A DNA stretch of 64,000 nucleotides from Staphylotrichum longicolle (Eukaryota > Ascomycota > Sordariomycetes > Sordariales > Chaetomiaceae): positions 496,001 to 560,000 of the forward strand of contig JAHCVI010000006.1 of assembly GCA_019096155.1 (NCBI GenBank), read 5' to 3'. Below, piece by piece: positions 1 through 11,046 of the stretch (positions are counted from its first letter, which is position 1; each line of letters starts with the position of its first letter). The notes beneath the pieces are model-generated. The model did no database searches. It saw only the letters and a program-made list of their open reading frames with translations, and was not told the DNA's origin. The position numbers and the translations under genes are program-made.

Positions 1-120
1 CGGTTAGGCAACCATGTTGCCCAAAAAAAGAAAAAAAGAACCCAAGAACAGACAACTCAGATAATCCAAGAGCACCCCGCTTGTCATCCGCAACTGCGCA
101 CCCCAGGCACTCGCAGCAGC

Positions 121-644
121 TCAGGCGCCACCCTCCCGTTTGGCGTATTCCTCTTCGATAGCCTCAGCATATTTATCCTCGGCCGAGCGGGGGTCCTCGT
201 GAAGGACACCCTCCTTCAGCAGGGTCTCCGGAGACGGCCTGTGGGCGATCTTCTCATTCAGCGAGTCGGCACGCATGTGCTTCTCGAGCTATGTGTGTTT
301 GAGTCCAGGTCAGCCGGGTCCTTTCCACCAAAGCGTAGCACCGGCGCCCTTGCTGGGTCCGGACGGTTGCTTACTTCTTTCTGGTGGGCCTGGAGCCCTG
401 GAGCAGCTGTCGACGCAGGAAGAATGTTTTCTGAGTCGGGGGCGCACTGTCAGCCATAACCGTGGGCTAAGAGCAAGGGAGTTTCCCGGTGATAGAAAGC
501 AAGTGACATACTGTCAACAAGTTCCTGGCGCTCTGGTCGGTGGCTCAAGTGGTACTCCAAAGAGTTCTTCCTTGCTGCATTGGGCCGGCTGGGAGAGATG
601 GGGGTCTCATCAATGGCTTTGGCGGGATCTCCCTGTTCGGCCAT
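121..644 (-). CDS. RPEL-repeat protein, three exons
   Basis: Spliced minus-strand gene: exons 644-512, 430-375 and 288-121, giving 118 residues. Intron donors read GTATGT and GTAAGC, acceptors CTCAG and CATAG, and all joins keep frame. The product has two RPEL-type repeats: one around residues 29-52 with HRPERQEL, and one around residues 64-92 with HRPSPETLLKEGVL. The C-terminus is acidic and ends EEYAKREGGA. RPEL repeats bind G-actin in animal MRTF proteins; the role of the short fungal RPEL proteins is not established, so an actin link is inference. The ATG at 644 opens MAEQGDPAKAID, and no longer in-frame start is needed. The short exons explain why no long ORF marks this gene. Recognition rests on the two repeats and the matching exon joins. 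Confidence 0.85.
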
Positions 645-2031
645 GTTGCAATCAGCGCTTCTGCGAAGTTCAAACTGTCCTGCGTTGTGTCAACGGGCTG
701 TTGTTGGAGAGTGGGTCAGAGCTGAAGAAGCTGGCGAGGCCCAACAGAACTAGGAAGAGACGGAGCGGGGTGGCAATCAAAGCTTCTTTGTATCTGGGCA
801 GAGTCGTCTGTAGGACCTGGCAGCTCCTCCTGTTGGACGATGATGCATCTGCAAGCTTCCCGATGGAGGGCAACCAGGTGATTGGATCACCCCACACAAG
901 CAACGAACCTGGCCCAGTAACAGTGACGCAGGTCTGCTCAACTCCGGCAGGGATGCCCTGCTGAGCCCCGCATACCACTTACACTCGGTCAATCGAAGGG
1001 AACCCCTCTCATCCCCTCCAACCCCCTTCCTTCTCAACTTGGGAGTTTGATACGTCAGAAACCTGCAAGATACAATCTGGCCTGCAGACACCTAACATCC
1101 AGCCTTAAGGTAAGGTATTCACCATGCCGCATATGTTACGAGCAAACCAAAAATACAGTTCGAGTCGCTCCTTCAACCCCACCATGTAGATGCCCTGCTG
1201 GAGAAAGTAGGTGACCGCTGAGGTGGGATGATTTGCCATTGCGGGCCACTGACCGACCCAATCTACCAATGCATCCGTGTAACGGAAATGGTTACAACCA
1301 AAACTTCCAATTACCCTCTCGCGATATTGCCCCATGCCGCGAAAGGTGAAGACATGAACATGGCGGCGGCAGGGTGAATCGATCGATCCCAGCCGCCAAG
1401 CAGAGGGACCAGGGCCGGAACTGCATCATCACCCTACGAGCCGGCCTAGACAGAATTGCGGGAAGCGGCTGGCAGCCTTTCTGCGGCCTAACTTAATCAT
1501 TCAACTAAGTCGAAGCCATATCCCATCCTGATCGGGGGGCCGGTGGTAGCAGGTTCGACTTGGGTGACAAGATTCGTATTGCTACCAAGCCCGTTGAAGC
1601 GTGATGTGGCAGGGAATCGTCCTTGAATCTTTCAATTTGAGACATCCATTACGAGCCAAGTCCGGATTGACGGATGGGCCTCTAGTCACCATCTCAGATT
1701 CGGGACACGACCGTGGATTGATGATGGCTTGGATGCGGGTTTGAGATCCTTCAAAGCATGGGAGGGATGCTTCTTCAGGTCATTGGATTCGAGGTTACGC
1801 CAAGTGGGGCGGGTTACTTGTGCCGGTGCCAACCTTGAAGACCCAACTCTCTCTCCCCTGCTCCCTCACCTTCTCCATCTTGTTCATCTCTCACCATTCG
1901 CTTGGATTTACCAACAACCGCCTTGCGGGACAACAATTCGACACCAAGATGACCTGAGCATATTTGACTCGTGCTGCGTGGATTACATTTCTTGCGCGCT
2001 CGATGCCTGCTCCCTAACCCGCAGTGCTACC
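645..2031. other. Divergent intergenic region, RPEL gene / RTC5
   Basis: About 1.4 kb separates two divergent start codons. It holds only short, unrelated ORFs, including a 76-codon minus frame at 1105-1335 with no recognisable motif. A pyrimidine-rich stretch at about 1845-1905, rich in CTCTCTCCCCTG-like runs, lies shortly upstream of RTC5 and resembles fungal 5' leader or promoter sequence. I see no TATA box or tRNA that I can defend. Confidence 0.5.
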
Positions 2032-3976
2032 ATGGGGCAAGCTCAATCAGACGAGAGGCCCGCTCCTCCTTCCCACGAGGAGCTGACAAGAGCACTGGTG
2101 AGTGGCCGACTGTCTTGTGATTTGCGTGATTGACTGCAGTGACAGCTGGTACTCGGTCTAATATCGTCTTCAGGCCGACAAGTTTGCCCAAAAATGCTAC
2201 AATTCCCTCGAGCTCTACTCGTTCAAGGATGTCTTCAACAGCTTGGCCGACCACGAGGGCCAGGTCCGCTATCTGAAACAAGACACCATCGCTCGCTTTC
2301 TCGAGGTCCCAGACATTCTGGATGTGTCTGCTGTGCTGTTCCAGATGGTATCCTACGTTGGCGCTTTCCCGTTTCTTGAGGATGCGCCTGCTGTCCTGGG
2401 CTTGGAGCAGATGGTTATGGTTGTCACCCTTTTGACCGAGAGATATCGGAGGGTTTTAGCCAAGGGCTCCATGGACCGTAGGAAGCTGCTTTTCAGAAGC
2501 CTGGCTGTCTATGACCGCAAGCTTTCGGGAGTGCACCGAAAAGGGGGCGCGGGCCAGGACAGCCAGATGTCAACGGGTCAGGAGGGAGAGGCTGTCCCGG
2601 ATTCTGGGAGGCCGCATGGCTTTGCTATTGATAAGCCAGGGGACGATGAGGATTCGGCGCTCGATGACGATGACGAGCTGGTTCTAGCCGCATTTGACTC
2701 CCTCGACTACATCAGCGCCTCCAAGCACGGAAGCCCGCAAACCGTCCATGGTGCGCTGATACCGGCGGACAACTGGCGGAAGCTTATCATGCTTCTTCTG
2801 TTGATTGCGCCATTGGACGCACAAGAGAGTCTGTCATCGTACTCTGCCCGGTTATCCGGTGATGAGCTGGAAAACCTGAGGGAGACAGCAGATTGCGTGC
2901 TCGCATCATTTCTGAACGTCGAACACGCGCCAGGCATCAAGTTCTCTCGTTTCAACACAGTTATCCCCGCAGCTATGCCGTTCCTGTTTGACGGTCTCGC
3001 TGGCCTCTTCGAGCACTTCTTGTTCTCGAAAAGATTGGACTTCCATCGACATGCCGGCGACCAACCTCTGCCGCTTGGTTCACCCCCTGAACTCATCCAA
3101 CCATTACTGGAGGACACGAGGTCAATCATGAATCTCAATGTCCTGTCTCAGCTATCTCTTTTTATCCCAGGTTCATCGTTATTCCGCAGGCTCCGCCCAC
3201 TATACTCTGGCGACGAGGACGGGTTCAGCATGGGGAGCTTTGAAACAAAAGTCTTCAACTGGAGAGCACCAACCATCCTTCTTGTCAGCGGAACTCGTCT
3301 TCCGGATAACGCGAGCCACGCGCATTCCGGGCCTGCATCTGCTTTCCTCGCGACCCTGCCCCCGCAACGGTTTCCGCCGGGTAATGCTGGCGGGGACGAG
3401 GGCGAGAAGCTAACGTTCGGTATCTATTTGAGCCAGCCCTGGAAGCATACCCATCGAGAGTGCTTTGGAGACGAGGACACCCTTTTGTTTCAGCTGCAGC
3501 CGGTCCACGACGTTTTCCGCACCTCGACTTTGAATAAAGACTACGCATCGTTCACAAAGACATCAGCCTCGACCCCAATAGGGGGTATTTCACTCGGCTG
3601 CCCGCCTCCTCAGCCTACCCAGGCGTACCGTCGGTCGAGCATGATATCGCTTGGGCCGGTCTCACTTGTGCTGGAGAGCAGTTTTGAGTTCGGGTGCTTC
3701 AAACATAACTACACGTCGCAGGGTGGCGCCTTTCAGACGAGCGTGGCCAGGAAATTTGACTTTGAGGACCGCTTCGAGATATCTAGCATTGAGGTATGGG
3801 GTTGCGGGGGAGATGAAGAGGCCAAGCACCAGGCCGAGCGCTGGGCCTGGGAGGCCAGGGAAGCCGAGGCAAGGAGGAAGATCAATCTGGGTACCGGCGA
3901 CATCGAAGCTGACCGCGCCTTGTTGGAGATGGCCGGGTTGATCGGGGCAAATAGGAGCGGTGGCAGCATGGGATAG
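2032..3976 (+). CDS. rtc5: TLDc-domain protein, RTC5 orthologue
   Basis: Two exons: 2032-2097 and 2174-3976, with an intron 2098-2173 (GTGAGT...TTCAG), giving 622 residues. The first exon encodes MGQAQSDERPAPPSHEELTR, and the second joins in frame at ADKFAQKCYNSLELYSF. The N-terminal half is helical and matches the fungal Rtc5 layout. The TLDc domain begins near SQLSLFIPGSSLFRRL (about residue 310) and runs to IEVWGCGGDEEA (about residue 570). An acidic low-complexity segment (DDEDSALDDDDE) separates the halves. The start MGQ makes N-myristoylation likely. In yeast, Rtc5 is a TLDc protein linked to V-ATPase assembly state; the old name refers to a telomere-capping screen. Assignment rests on whole-length similarity as I recall the family, and is firm at family level. 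Confidence 0.9.
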
Positions 3977-4259
3977 ATGAAATGAATGAGCCTAGGAGCA
4001 AATGTATCATAGACCCCATTCGCGTACTGGACCAACGTACCGGTGCCGGTGTACTCCCCTCGCTGCCCGTTCCGTGGAAGAGAAAGTTTGAGTATGGCCT
4101 GAAATCGGCACTGGCGGAGAGAACTGTGCTCGCAGATCAGAGATTTGATTCATGACAGCCCAAACTCCAGGTTTTGTTCCATATATTTACATCTTTGCTG
4201 TATCCAAAGCAGTTGTTATCTTACACGTCAAAACCTACATCGCTCGATGGTTGACGAGC
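3977..4259. other. Convergent 3' intergenic region, RTC5 / RCF1
   Basis: A 283-bp gap between two converging stop codons. No canonical AATAAA is evident on either strand near the stops; the sequence is otherwise unremarkable 3' UTR. Confidence 0.5.
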
Positions 4260-5016
4260 TCATTTCTCAGCATTCTTTGGGGTAGGTTGCTGGTCTTTGG
4301 AGTCTCTGGCTGACTCTGCTGGCGCCTTGCTTGATCCACCGAACCAACCGCCGAGTGAGCTCAGCACCCCACCGCCAGGTTTCTTTTCGCCCTCTGCTCG
4401 TTCGCTGGAGGACTCAGCCGTCTCTGTCGCCTCACCCCGGGCCGACTTTGCCTCCATCAGCGCAGCTCTCGCCTGGGCAGCAACGCCCTCCGCACCGGTT
4501 TCGGCGTTCGCTGACCGTTCAGCTGCCTTGTTCCGCCTCTTGTCAAGCATCGCCCGGACGGCTTTGTCTTCCTCGTCGCGCGCCTCGAGCTCCTTGATCC
4601 ACTTTTGCCGCTTCTCCTCAGCCTCCTGCTGCTGCTTCAGCTTCCACAGCTCCTTTTGCTTGTTGCGGTCCTCGGCGTAGTACATGCCGCCGGCGACCAT
4701 GGCTAGCACCGTAAAACCCTGTGCGGCGACACGGGCCCGGAACATGCGTTGAACCTTATTGTGGTCGCCGCGGCGCATTGCGCGCCAGGCATTTGTGAAG
4801 GCGGCGACGGTGAGGATACAGCCGATGGGCACCAGCGGCTCTTCCTTGAGGCGGCGGAGGACTTTCTGAAACCCGGACTCGTTGTAAAAATCCCTGCACG
4901 AGCCCCATGTGAGCTCTTGCACCGCGAGCGAGTTGGAAAACGGCGGTTCTGCTAGCTTACTCATTGTCGTCAAAAGACGACGGCAGCGGCCGGCCGGACA
5001 GTGGTCGATCGGACAT
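4260..5016 (-). CDS. rcf1: Respiratory supercomplex factor 1 (HIG1 domain)
   Basis: Two exons on the minus strand: 5016-4961 and 4893-4260, with a 67-bp intron (GTAAGC...GTGCAG), giving 229 residues. Exon 1 encodes MSDRPLSGRPLPSSFDDN and joins to EDFYNESGFQKV, the usual Rcf1 N-terminus; the longer unspliced ORF starting at 4973 reads through the intron and should not be used. HIG1 domain about residues 20-105 with two hydrophobic segments (about 39-55 and 78-92). The family motif Q-x3-R-x-R-x3-Q is present as Q67, R71, R73, Q77. A long charged coiled-coil tail follows (KELWKLKQQQEAEEKRQKW), then a low-complexity alanine- and glutamate-rich end. Rcf1 sits in the mitochondrial inner membrane and supports cytochrome c oxidase and III-IV supercomplexes. 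The tail is longer than that of yeast Rcf1, as is common in filamentous fungi. Confidence 0.93.
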
Positions 5017-5454
5017 GTTGGCGTTCTGTCAAAGCTCTTGTGCGGCCGATATTTCGATGCTCGATGTCAGGCGGCGGAAGTCGTTGAGAATTGAGGCCGT
5101 GCTGTGGTGGGACGATGTGAAGCTCGAATCATGCTGAGCTTGGGAGCGGATTTCCATGCTCAGTGGGAACCACTGGCAAGAGTGGAACCACATGTAAATT
5201 CGGAGTCTTTCCAATACGCGATCGAGACGTAAGTTACGGCAATGGGGCTGAGGCCAATGAGCTGTCGCACGCCAGGCGGATACACTCCATACGCTCCCCG
5301 TATTCTTCACGGGTGTGCACTCACAACGCCAAGATGCGTCATGGCGGTCAGGCTCCACTTATTTTTTGGTCCATCAGTCAGTGGCCGAGAACGGAGCCTG
5401 TTCCGTGACACATACACACACCGACAAAGTCAGGCAATCAAGCGTGTCAACGGT
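5017..5454. promoter_or_regulatory. Shared divergent promoter region, RCF1 / ILV1
   Basis: The 438 bp between the RCF1 and ILV1 start codons must hold both promoters. A CCAAT motif lies at about 5253-5257 (GGCCAATGAG). A bZIP-like TGCGTCA (reverse TGACGCA) lies at about 5334-5340; it is close to, but not the same as, the Gcn4/Cpc1 consensus TGA(C/G)TCA, so control by general amino-acid starvation is only a suggestion. Confidence 0.45.
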
Positions 5455-7430
5455 ATGGCATCCCCAGAAACAACGAGCTCTCGTCGGGTGGGCGGCGCAG
5501 ACGAGGCCATGGCTGCCAATGGCATCAACGGCGTTGCACAACCGCAGACGCCACCACGCACCACGCCTTCGCGGAGCGACCTTCCCCTGGCTAGGACACC
5601 GTCCCTCCACAGCTTCTCTCTCACCGAGTACAGCGCAAAGCCGACAGCCCCAACCGAGGATAGGAAGACGCAGATGAAAAAGATTGTGCCAGATGAGTTT
5701 CTGCTGCCCAATGGCAACCCAGATGTGAGTTATTCCGGTCTCCCTTCGCTTCCACCCATCACTCGACGGGGTTGTCAGAGGGCCGGCATGCATACGCATC
5801 TGCGATCACCTGAAGCCATTGGCCTGCGAGATGACTATGAGTTGCATGTGGTGACTCTTTCAATACCCCTGTCGAAGTCTAACTGAGACGGCCACAGTAC
5901 TTGCGCCTTATCATCACCTCGTATCCTCGCGTCAGAGAGGTCTGCAACGAGATCCCGCTTGTGCACGCAGTCAACTTGAGCAACCGCCTCGAGTGCAAAG
6001 TCCTGCTGAAACGCGAGGATGAGCAACCCGTCTTCAGCTTCAAGCTACGAGGCGCCTACAACAAAATGGCCCACCTCGACCCCGCCGAGTCCTGGAGGGG
6101 CGTCGTTGCCTGCAGTGCCGGCAACCATGCTCAAGGAGTGGCGTATTCTGCCCGGAAGCTGAAGATCCCCGCCACCATTGTGATGCCCAAGGGGACGCCC
6201 AGCATCAAGCACCTCAATGTGTCCAGGCTCGGGGGCCACGTTGTGCTCCACGGCGCAGACTTCGACGAGGCCAAGGAGGAGTGCGCCCGACGGGAACAGC
6301 AAGACGGTCTGATCAACATTCCCCCCTTTGACGACCCCTATGTCATTGCCGGCCAGGGCACCATTGGCATGGAGATTCTGTCTCAAACCAACCTTCAGAA
6401 GCTTCAGGCCATCTTCTGTTGTGTCGGAGGCGGCGGCCTGATCGCTGGTGTCGGTGTCTACGTCAAGCGCATTGCGCCCCACGTGAAGATCATCGGTGTC
6501 GAGACCTACGACGCGGATGCCATGACGCAGTCCCTGGCCAAGGGTGAGCGTGTGCTTCTGAAGGATGTCGGTTTGTTTGCAGACGGCGCAGCGGTGAAGA
6601 CAGTTGGCGAGGAGACCTTCCGCATCTGCCAGGAGACGGTGGACGAGATGGTCCGCGTAACGACCGACGAAGCGTGCGCTGCCATCAAGGACATGTTTGA
6701 GGACACCCGATCGGTCATCGAGCCAGCAGGCGCTCTGGCCATTGCCGGTCTCAAGAAGTGGGTTGCCGCCAATCCCTCCAGCGACCCGACGAGGTCAGTC
6801 GTCGCCATCACCTCCGGCGCCAACATGAACTTTGACCGGCTGGGCTTTGTCGCTGCCCGTGCCACCTACGGCGAAGGGAGGGAGGCGCTCCTAGCAGCCA
6901 AAATTCCAGAGCAGCCCGGTGCCTTTGCCGAGCTGATCAACGCCATCATGCCCCACGCTGTGACCGAGTTCAGCTATCGGTATTCCAGCGAGACAGAGGC
7001 GAACGTCTTGATCGGTATCTCCCTTACCGCTCCGGGAAGTGAGCGCGCCCAGGAGCTGCAAAATGTCCTGAATCGCATCAAGGAGAAGGGGACCATGGAT
7101 GTGACAGATCTGTCTAGCGACGAGCTGGCGAAGAGCCATATCCGCTATATGGTGGGCGGCAGGTCCAATGTTCCCAACGAAAGGCTCTACATGTTCCGGT
7201 ACCCCGAACGGCCCGGTGCCCTGGAACGGTTCCTTCAGACTTTGCGGACAAAGTACAACATCAGTCTCTTCCAGTACAGGAACTACGGCGGCGATATCGG
7301 CCAAGTCTTAACGGGCATCCTGTGCCCAGATGAAGAGATTAGCGAGCTGCAGCGGTTCTTGAAGGAAATCGGGTATCCGTGGGAGGATTGCACGGAGTCT
7401 GCAGTGTTCAAAACTTTCCTGCGTGCATAA
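5455..7430 (+). CDS. ilv1: Threonine deaminase (L-threonine dehydratase), biosynthetic
   Basis: Two exons: 5455-5724 and 5898-7430, with a 173-bp intron (GTGAGT...CACAG), giving 600 residues. The join reads PNGNPD then YLRLIITSYPRV. The enzyme makes 2-oxobutanoate and ammonia from threonine, the first committed step to isoleucine, in mitochondria in fungi. Visible motifs: PLP-binding lysine in FSFKLRGAYNK (Lys139), SAGNHAQG (163-170), and the glycine loop CCVGGGGLIAGVG (GGGG at 267-270) for the PLP phosphate. The C-terminal third has the two ACT-like regulatory repeats (LLAAKIPEQPGAFAEL and LYMFRYPERPGALERF) that bind isoleucine/valine, so feedback control is expected. The start is the least certain part: an in-frame ATG at 5242 would add 71 basic, Arg-rich residues. 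Confidence 0.95.
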
Positions 7431-7630
7431 TTAGACAGGTAGGAAACAATCGATAGAGGAATTTAATAAAGAACGTGACCTTCTCTGCTACTGCTTCATC
7501 TACAATAACAGTGTGCCCCAGATATAGAAACCCAGTTCCTTCTCTTAATGAGCAGGGACCGCCTTGGGCATTTCGAAGACAGTATACAACTCAAGACACT
7601 GCTTTGTACTGTCAGGTCGCAAAAGTGTTG
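7431..7630. terminator. ILV1 3' flank with AATAAA poly(A) signal
   Basis: An AATAAA hexamer at 7465-7470, 35 bp past the stop codon, is a plausible polyadenylation signal. Unique sequence continues to about 7,630, where similarity to the LINE 3' UTR begins abruptly. Confidence 0.55.
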
Positions 7631-7657
7631 ATGGAGGCCCTATATTAGTCTCTAGGC

Positions 7658-10600
7658 TTAGCCTTCTACCATTTCTAGGTCTAGCTTTCTAGCCAGCCTA
7701 TACTCTAGTAGTCGACCAGAGTCCATTAGCTAACCTAGAACCTGCCGAACAAGCCGAATATTCTCAGGGACCCCCCGAAAAACAGTCTGTAGGTCCCTAT
7801 GTGACCGAATTTGCCGTTGCTCCCACGGCCTCTGTAGCGGTGGGTCGGGGCACTGCACCACCAAGTGCTCTACTGTTTCCCTGCCCTGGCCATAGGCATA
7901 GTAGGGGGTGGGCACCTGTGGGACCTTCACCCGGAATAGGTAGTCCCGCAAGCCAATATCCCCTATCCGGGCCTGGGCTAATAGGGAGCTCTGGGCCTTC
8001 GTTAGGCCGTCGTGCCTCTTCAGAGCTTTGTCGGTAAAAAGGAGGGTTGGGGGGTCTTCGTCGGCCATCCTCACCACTGTGGCCCTCTGTTGGGCTCTGT
8101 GGCCCTCCCAACAGGCCTGCCAAGCCAGTTCGACCACTTCGTCGGTAGTCAACCTCTTGTGGCTCTTCTTCCCTGTTTTCCACCACTGGTCGGCCTACTT
8201 ACCTACTGTAATAGTGGCCTATTTAGTGGGTGTAAGTCGCTGTGGGCTCTGTTGTGGCCTGGGGCTACGGCTCTTTCACTTTCTGAATCTGTGGTAGATT
8301 CTGTTGCAAGCCTCTGTAATCAAGTGGCCCGGGGTTGTTCGTTCGACCTCTGGGCCAGCTCCTGTTTGTAGGGACTTCCGCTGTAGCCGGGCCTCGAAGT
8401 CGGCTAGCCGTTTGTTGAAATAGAGGTCCAACGGGGGTACCCAAGCCTCTGTTTCCAAGCATCTAGTAGGGGAGGTCTTGTAGGCCCCACTACTATACGA
8501 AGGCTTCGGTTCTGGGCCTTCGTCAGGGCCTTTGCAGGGCCCTGTGGCTTGTTTCCCCCCCTGGAGCCGTTGGCTGGTGGAACGTGGAAGCCCCGTAGGC
8601 TATAGCACTGCGAATACACTTGGTATAGACCTCCCGAGCCTTGGATAGGCTGGGGCCCCACGTTTTGGCTGCAATTCTCGAAAGAGCGAAATCCTAGGTT
8701 TTGCTTCCTTTCCACCGCCTGGCAATGGCTTCCAGGATAGCTTCCAGTCAAGCCACACCCCTAAGAACCGGGCTGAGGCCACTGGCCTGACCACTATAGC
8801 CATTACCTAGTGGGTGGGCAAGGGCCACAGGGTCTGGCCACTGCGTTCGGGACTTGTTGAAGTATATCAATTCACACTTGTGGCCTGCAAAGGCCATTCC
8901 ACGGGTAGATGCCCACTGTAGGCAAGTCTTCCAGGCCTTTTCCAGTTGTTGAACGTTGGCTTGGGGGTTCCTCCCAAAGACTAGAAGGTTAGTATCGTCG
9001 GCAAAAGCCTACTATACTAACCAGTAGGTGGTCCTGTTTTAAGGCCTTATATAGCGAAGCTATATAGAGGATAAAGAGGACTGAGGAGAGCGGCGAGCCC
9101 TGTGGAACCCTGCAACCACTGGAATGTCGTCTGTTTTCTGGCCGTCGAAATAGAGGGTAGCCACACGGTTAGTCAACCAAGCCCTCACCTACACTACTAG
9201 CCACTATAGGAAGCCCTGTTCCCGGAGAGTGGCTAGTAGCCGGGTATAGTTGACAGTATCAAAGGCACCCGAAATATCCAACTGTAGGAGGCTAGCCGTG
9301 GCTCGTTGCCTCCAAGCCTCTTGGACCTGGGCCACGACTAGTCGAATGGCTAGTTCAGTGGATCGGTGTTCCCGGTTACCCATTTGCTCGGTGGGTAATA
9401 GGCCATAGGCCTCAGCAGCCCTGGTAACCCTTCGGGCTACCAAGGCCTCTATAACCTTCCTGACCGTTGGTAGGAGGGCTATAGGCCTATAGCCTGCGGG
9501 GGTGCGGTAGGTTTCGGGGGTTTTTCCAGGCTTCTATAGAACTACTGTCTTGGCTCTCTTGAACCTGCCTGGGAACTAGCTAAGCCGGAAACAGGCCTCT
9601 GTAAGTACGGCCAATACCGTATACAGTGGCTGACCACAAGCCTTCAGTAGGCCAGTGGGTAGAAGGTCCTCGCCTGGGGCCTTCCAGGGGCTGATTCGTG
9701 ACAGCGTGGCTTCGATATCCTCTGTAGTGACCTCTACCTCTATATCGAACCCTGGAACCCACTGTTGTAGTAGGTCTGGGTCCTCTATATCAGTAAGATC
9801 AGCTACTGGCTAGGGAAGAACTTGGTGGCCAAGGCTTCGGCCTTTTGTTGGTGGGTAGTGAGATCGTGGCCCTGGTTAGGGTCTTTGAGGGTCGGGAGCT
9901 TCGGGGGGTCCGGGGGTTGAAGCTTCTGCAACGGGCCCATCGTTCCAGTGACCACAGTAGGTCTGGGTGGTGGGTGGCCTTCTGAACAGTGGCCCTCCAA
10001 GCCTTCGTCTTGCCCTGGTTGATAGTGGCTTTCAGGGCTTGTAGGCTCTGGTTGAGCCTCCGTTTGTTATACCCTGACGGGGCTTCCCTGTGTTGTCTTT
10101 CGGCTTCTTTGGCCCGTTGTTGGGCCTCTTTGACTTCCACTGACCACCAGGGTGAGGCGTAACCTCTGTTGGGCTTCTTCCGGGGGGTGGCCAGTTCGGC
10201 TACCCTCTGAAGCTCTGTAATCAACTGATCGAAGGCCTGTTGTAGGCCCTGTTGATCCTGGATTCGGGCTTTGAGGCCCTGTGGCCCCGGGTCTTGCAGG
10301 CCCATTCGGAGTGGGTAGGTAGGCCGCTTCGGCTTCCACGCGGCTCTCCTTCATCAGCTTCCAATTCCAGCCCTCTAGCTGGGCCTGTGGTAGGGGAGGC
10401 CCACTGGTATAGACTTCAAGGACCTATGGGTAGTGGTCTGACTTCCCCCGGTACTCTAGGCCATAGTAGGCCGTCGGAAGGCCCACAGTGGCCCAGAAGT
10501 GGTCAATCGTTGACGTGCGACCCCGTTGGGTCCCCTAGGGGCCCTGGTAATTGAGCCGGCCGGGGTTCGAAGGTCCAAGTCCCACTGCGCTGCTAGTTCT

Positions 10601-11046
10601 AGCAGGGCTTCGGCTTCTGGTTGGTACCGGTCGTACCGGTCCCACTGTGGGTGGTGGAGGTTGAAGTCCCCCGCAAGGACCGTTGGGTAGGTAGGTAGTG
10701 GTCGGTTAAGTAGGGTTGATAGGGTGGTATTGTCGAAGGGGTTGTAGATAGACCAGAGCTCTAGTCCACTGCTTCCCAGCCCTGGGAACCAGACTCTGCA
10801 GTGGTCCTCAGTGGCTTCGTACTCCCACTGCCCGATATTGAATTGTCGGCTTACGAATATAGCTGCCCGGCCGTTGCAAGTGTGGACCAGGTAGTATTTC
10901 GAGCTTCTGGGGTAGTAGGTTGACTTGGTGTGACAGTTGATCCAAGGTTCCTATATCGCTAGGAGGTCGTACTGGGCCTCCTCTAGCAGGGCCTCAAGCG
11001 CCTGCTTATTGCCTTCGGTGTTCTAGAGTAGGATCTTAATTTTCAT
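7658..11046 (-). pseudogene. LINE3 ORF2 (endonuclease-RT), broken
   Basis: Starts at the ATG overlapping the ORF1 stop (11,046). The endonuclease, RT and C-terminal finger segments are recognisable in scattered frames. It shares the amber before EPWIN with all other copies. In the 3' half, extra ambers sit at Trp and Gln positions, including the tract shared with LINE2c. The Cys pair of the C-terminal finger is damaged (YYAYGQG for YCACGQG). Not functional. Confidence 0.8.

Noticed and set aside
275..978. 229-codon plus and 102-codon minus ORFs over the RPEL gene region
   Set aside because: No recognisable motif; they overlap the three-exon RPEL gene, whose splice joins and protein are coherent.
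1105..1335. 76-codon minus ORF in the RPEL/RTC5 intergenic region
   Set aside because: No motif, no splice partner and no similarity I can name; length is within chance expectation.
4260..4973. Unspliced RCF1 start MTTMSKLAEPPF
   Set aside because: It reads through a GTAAGC…GTGCAG intron; the spliced start gives the conserved PSSFDDNEDFYNE sequence.
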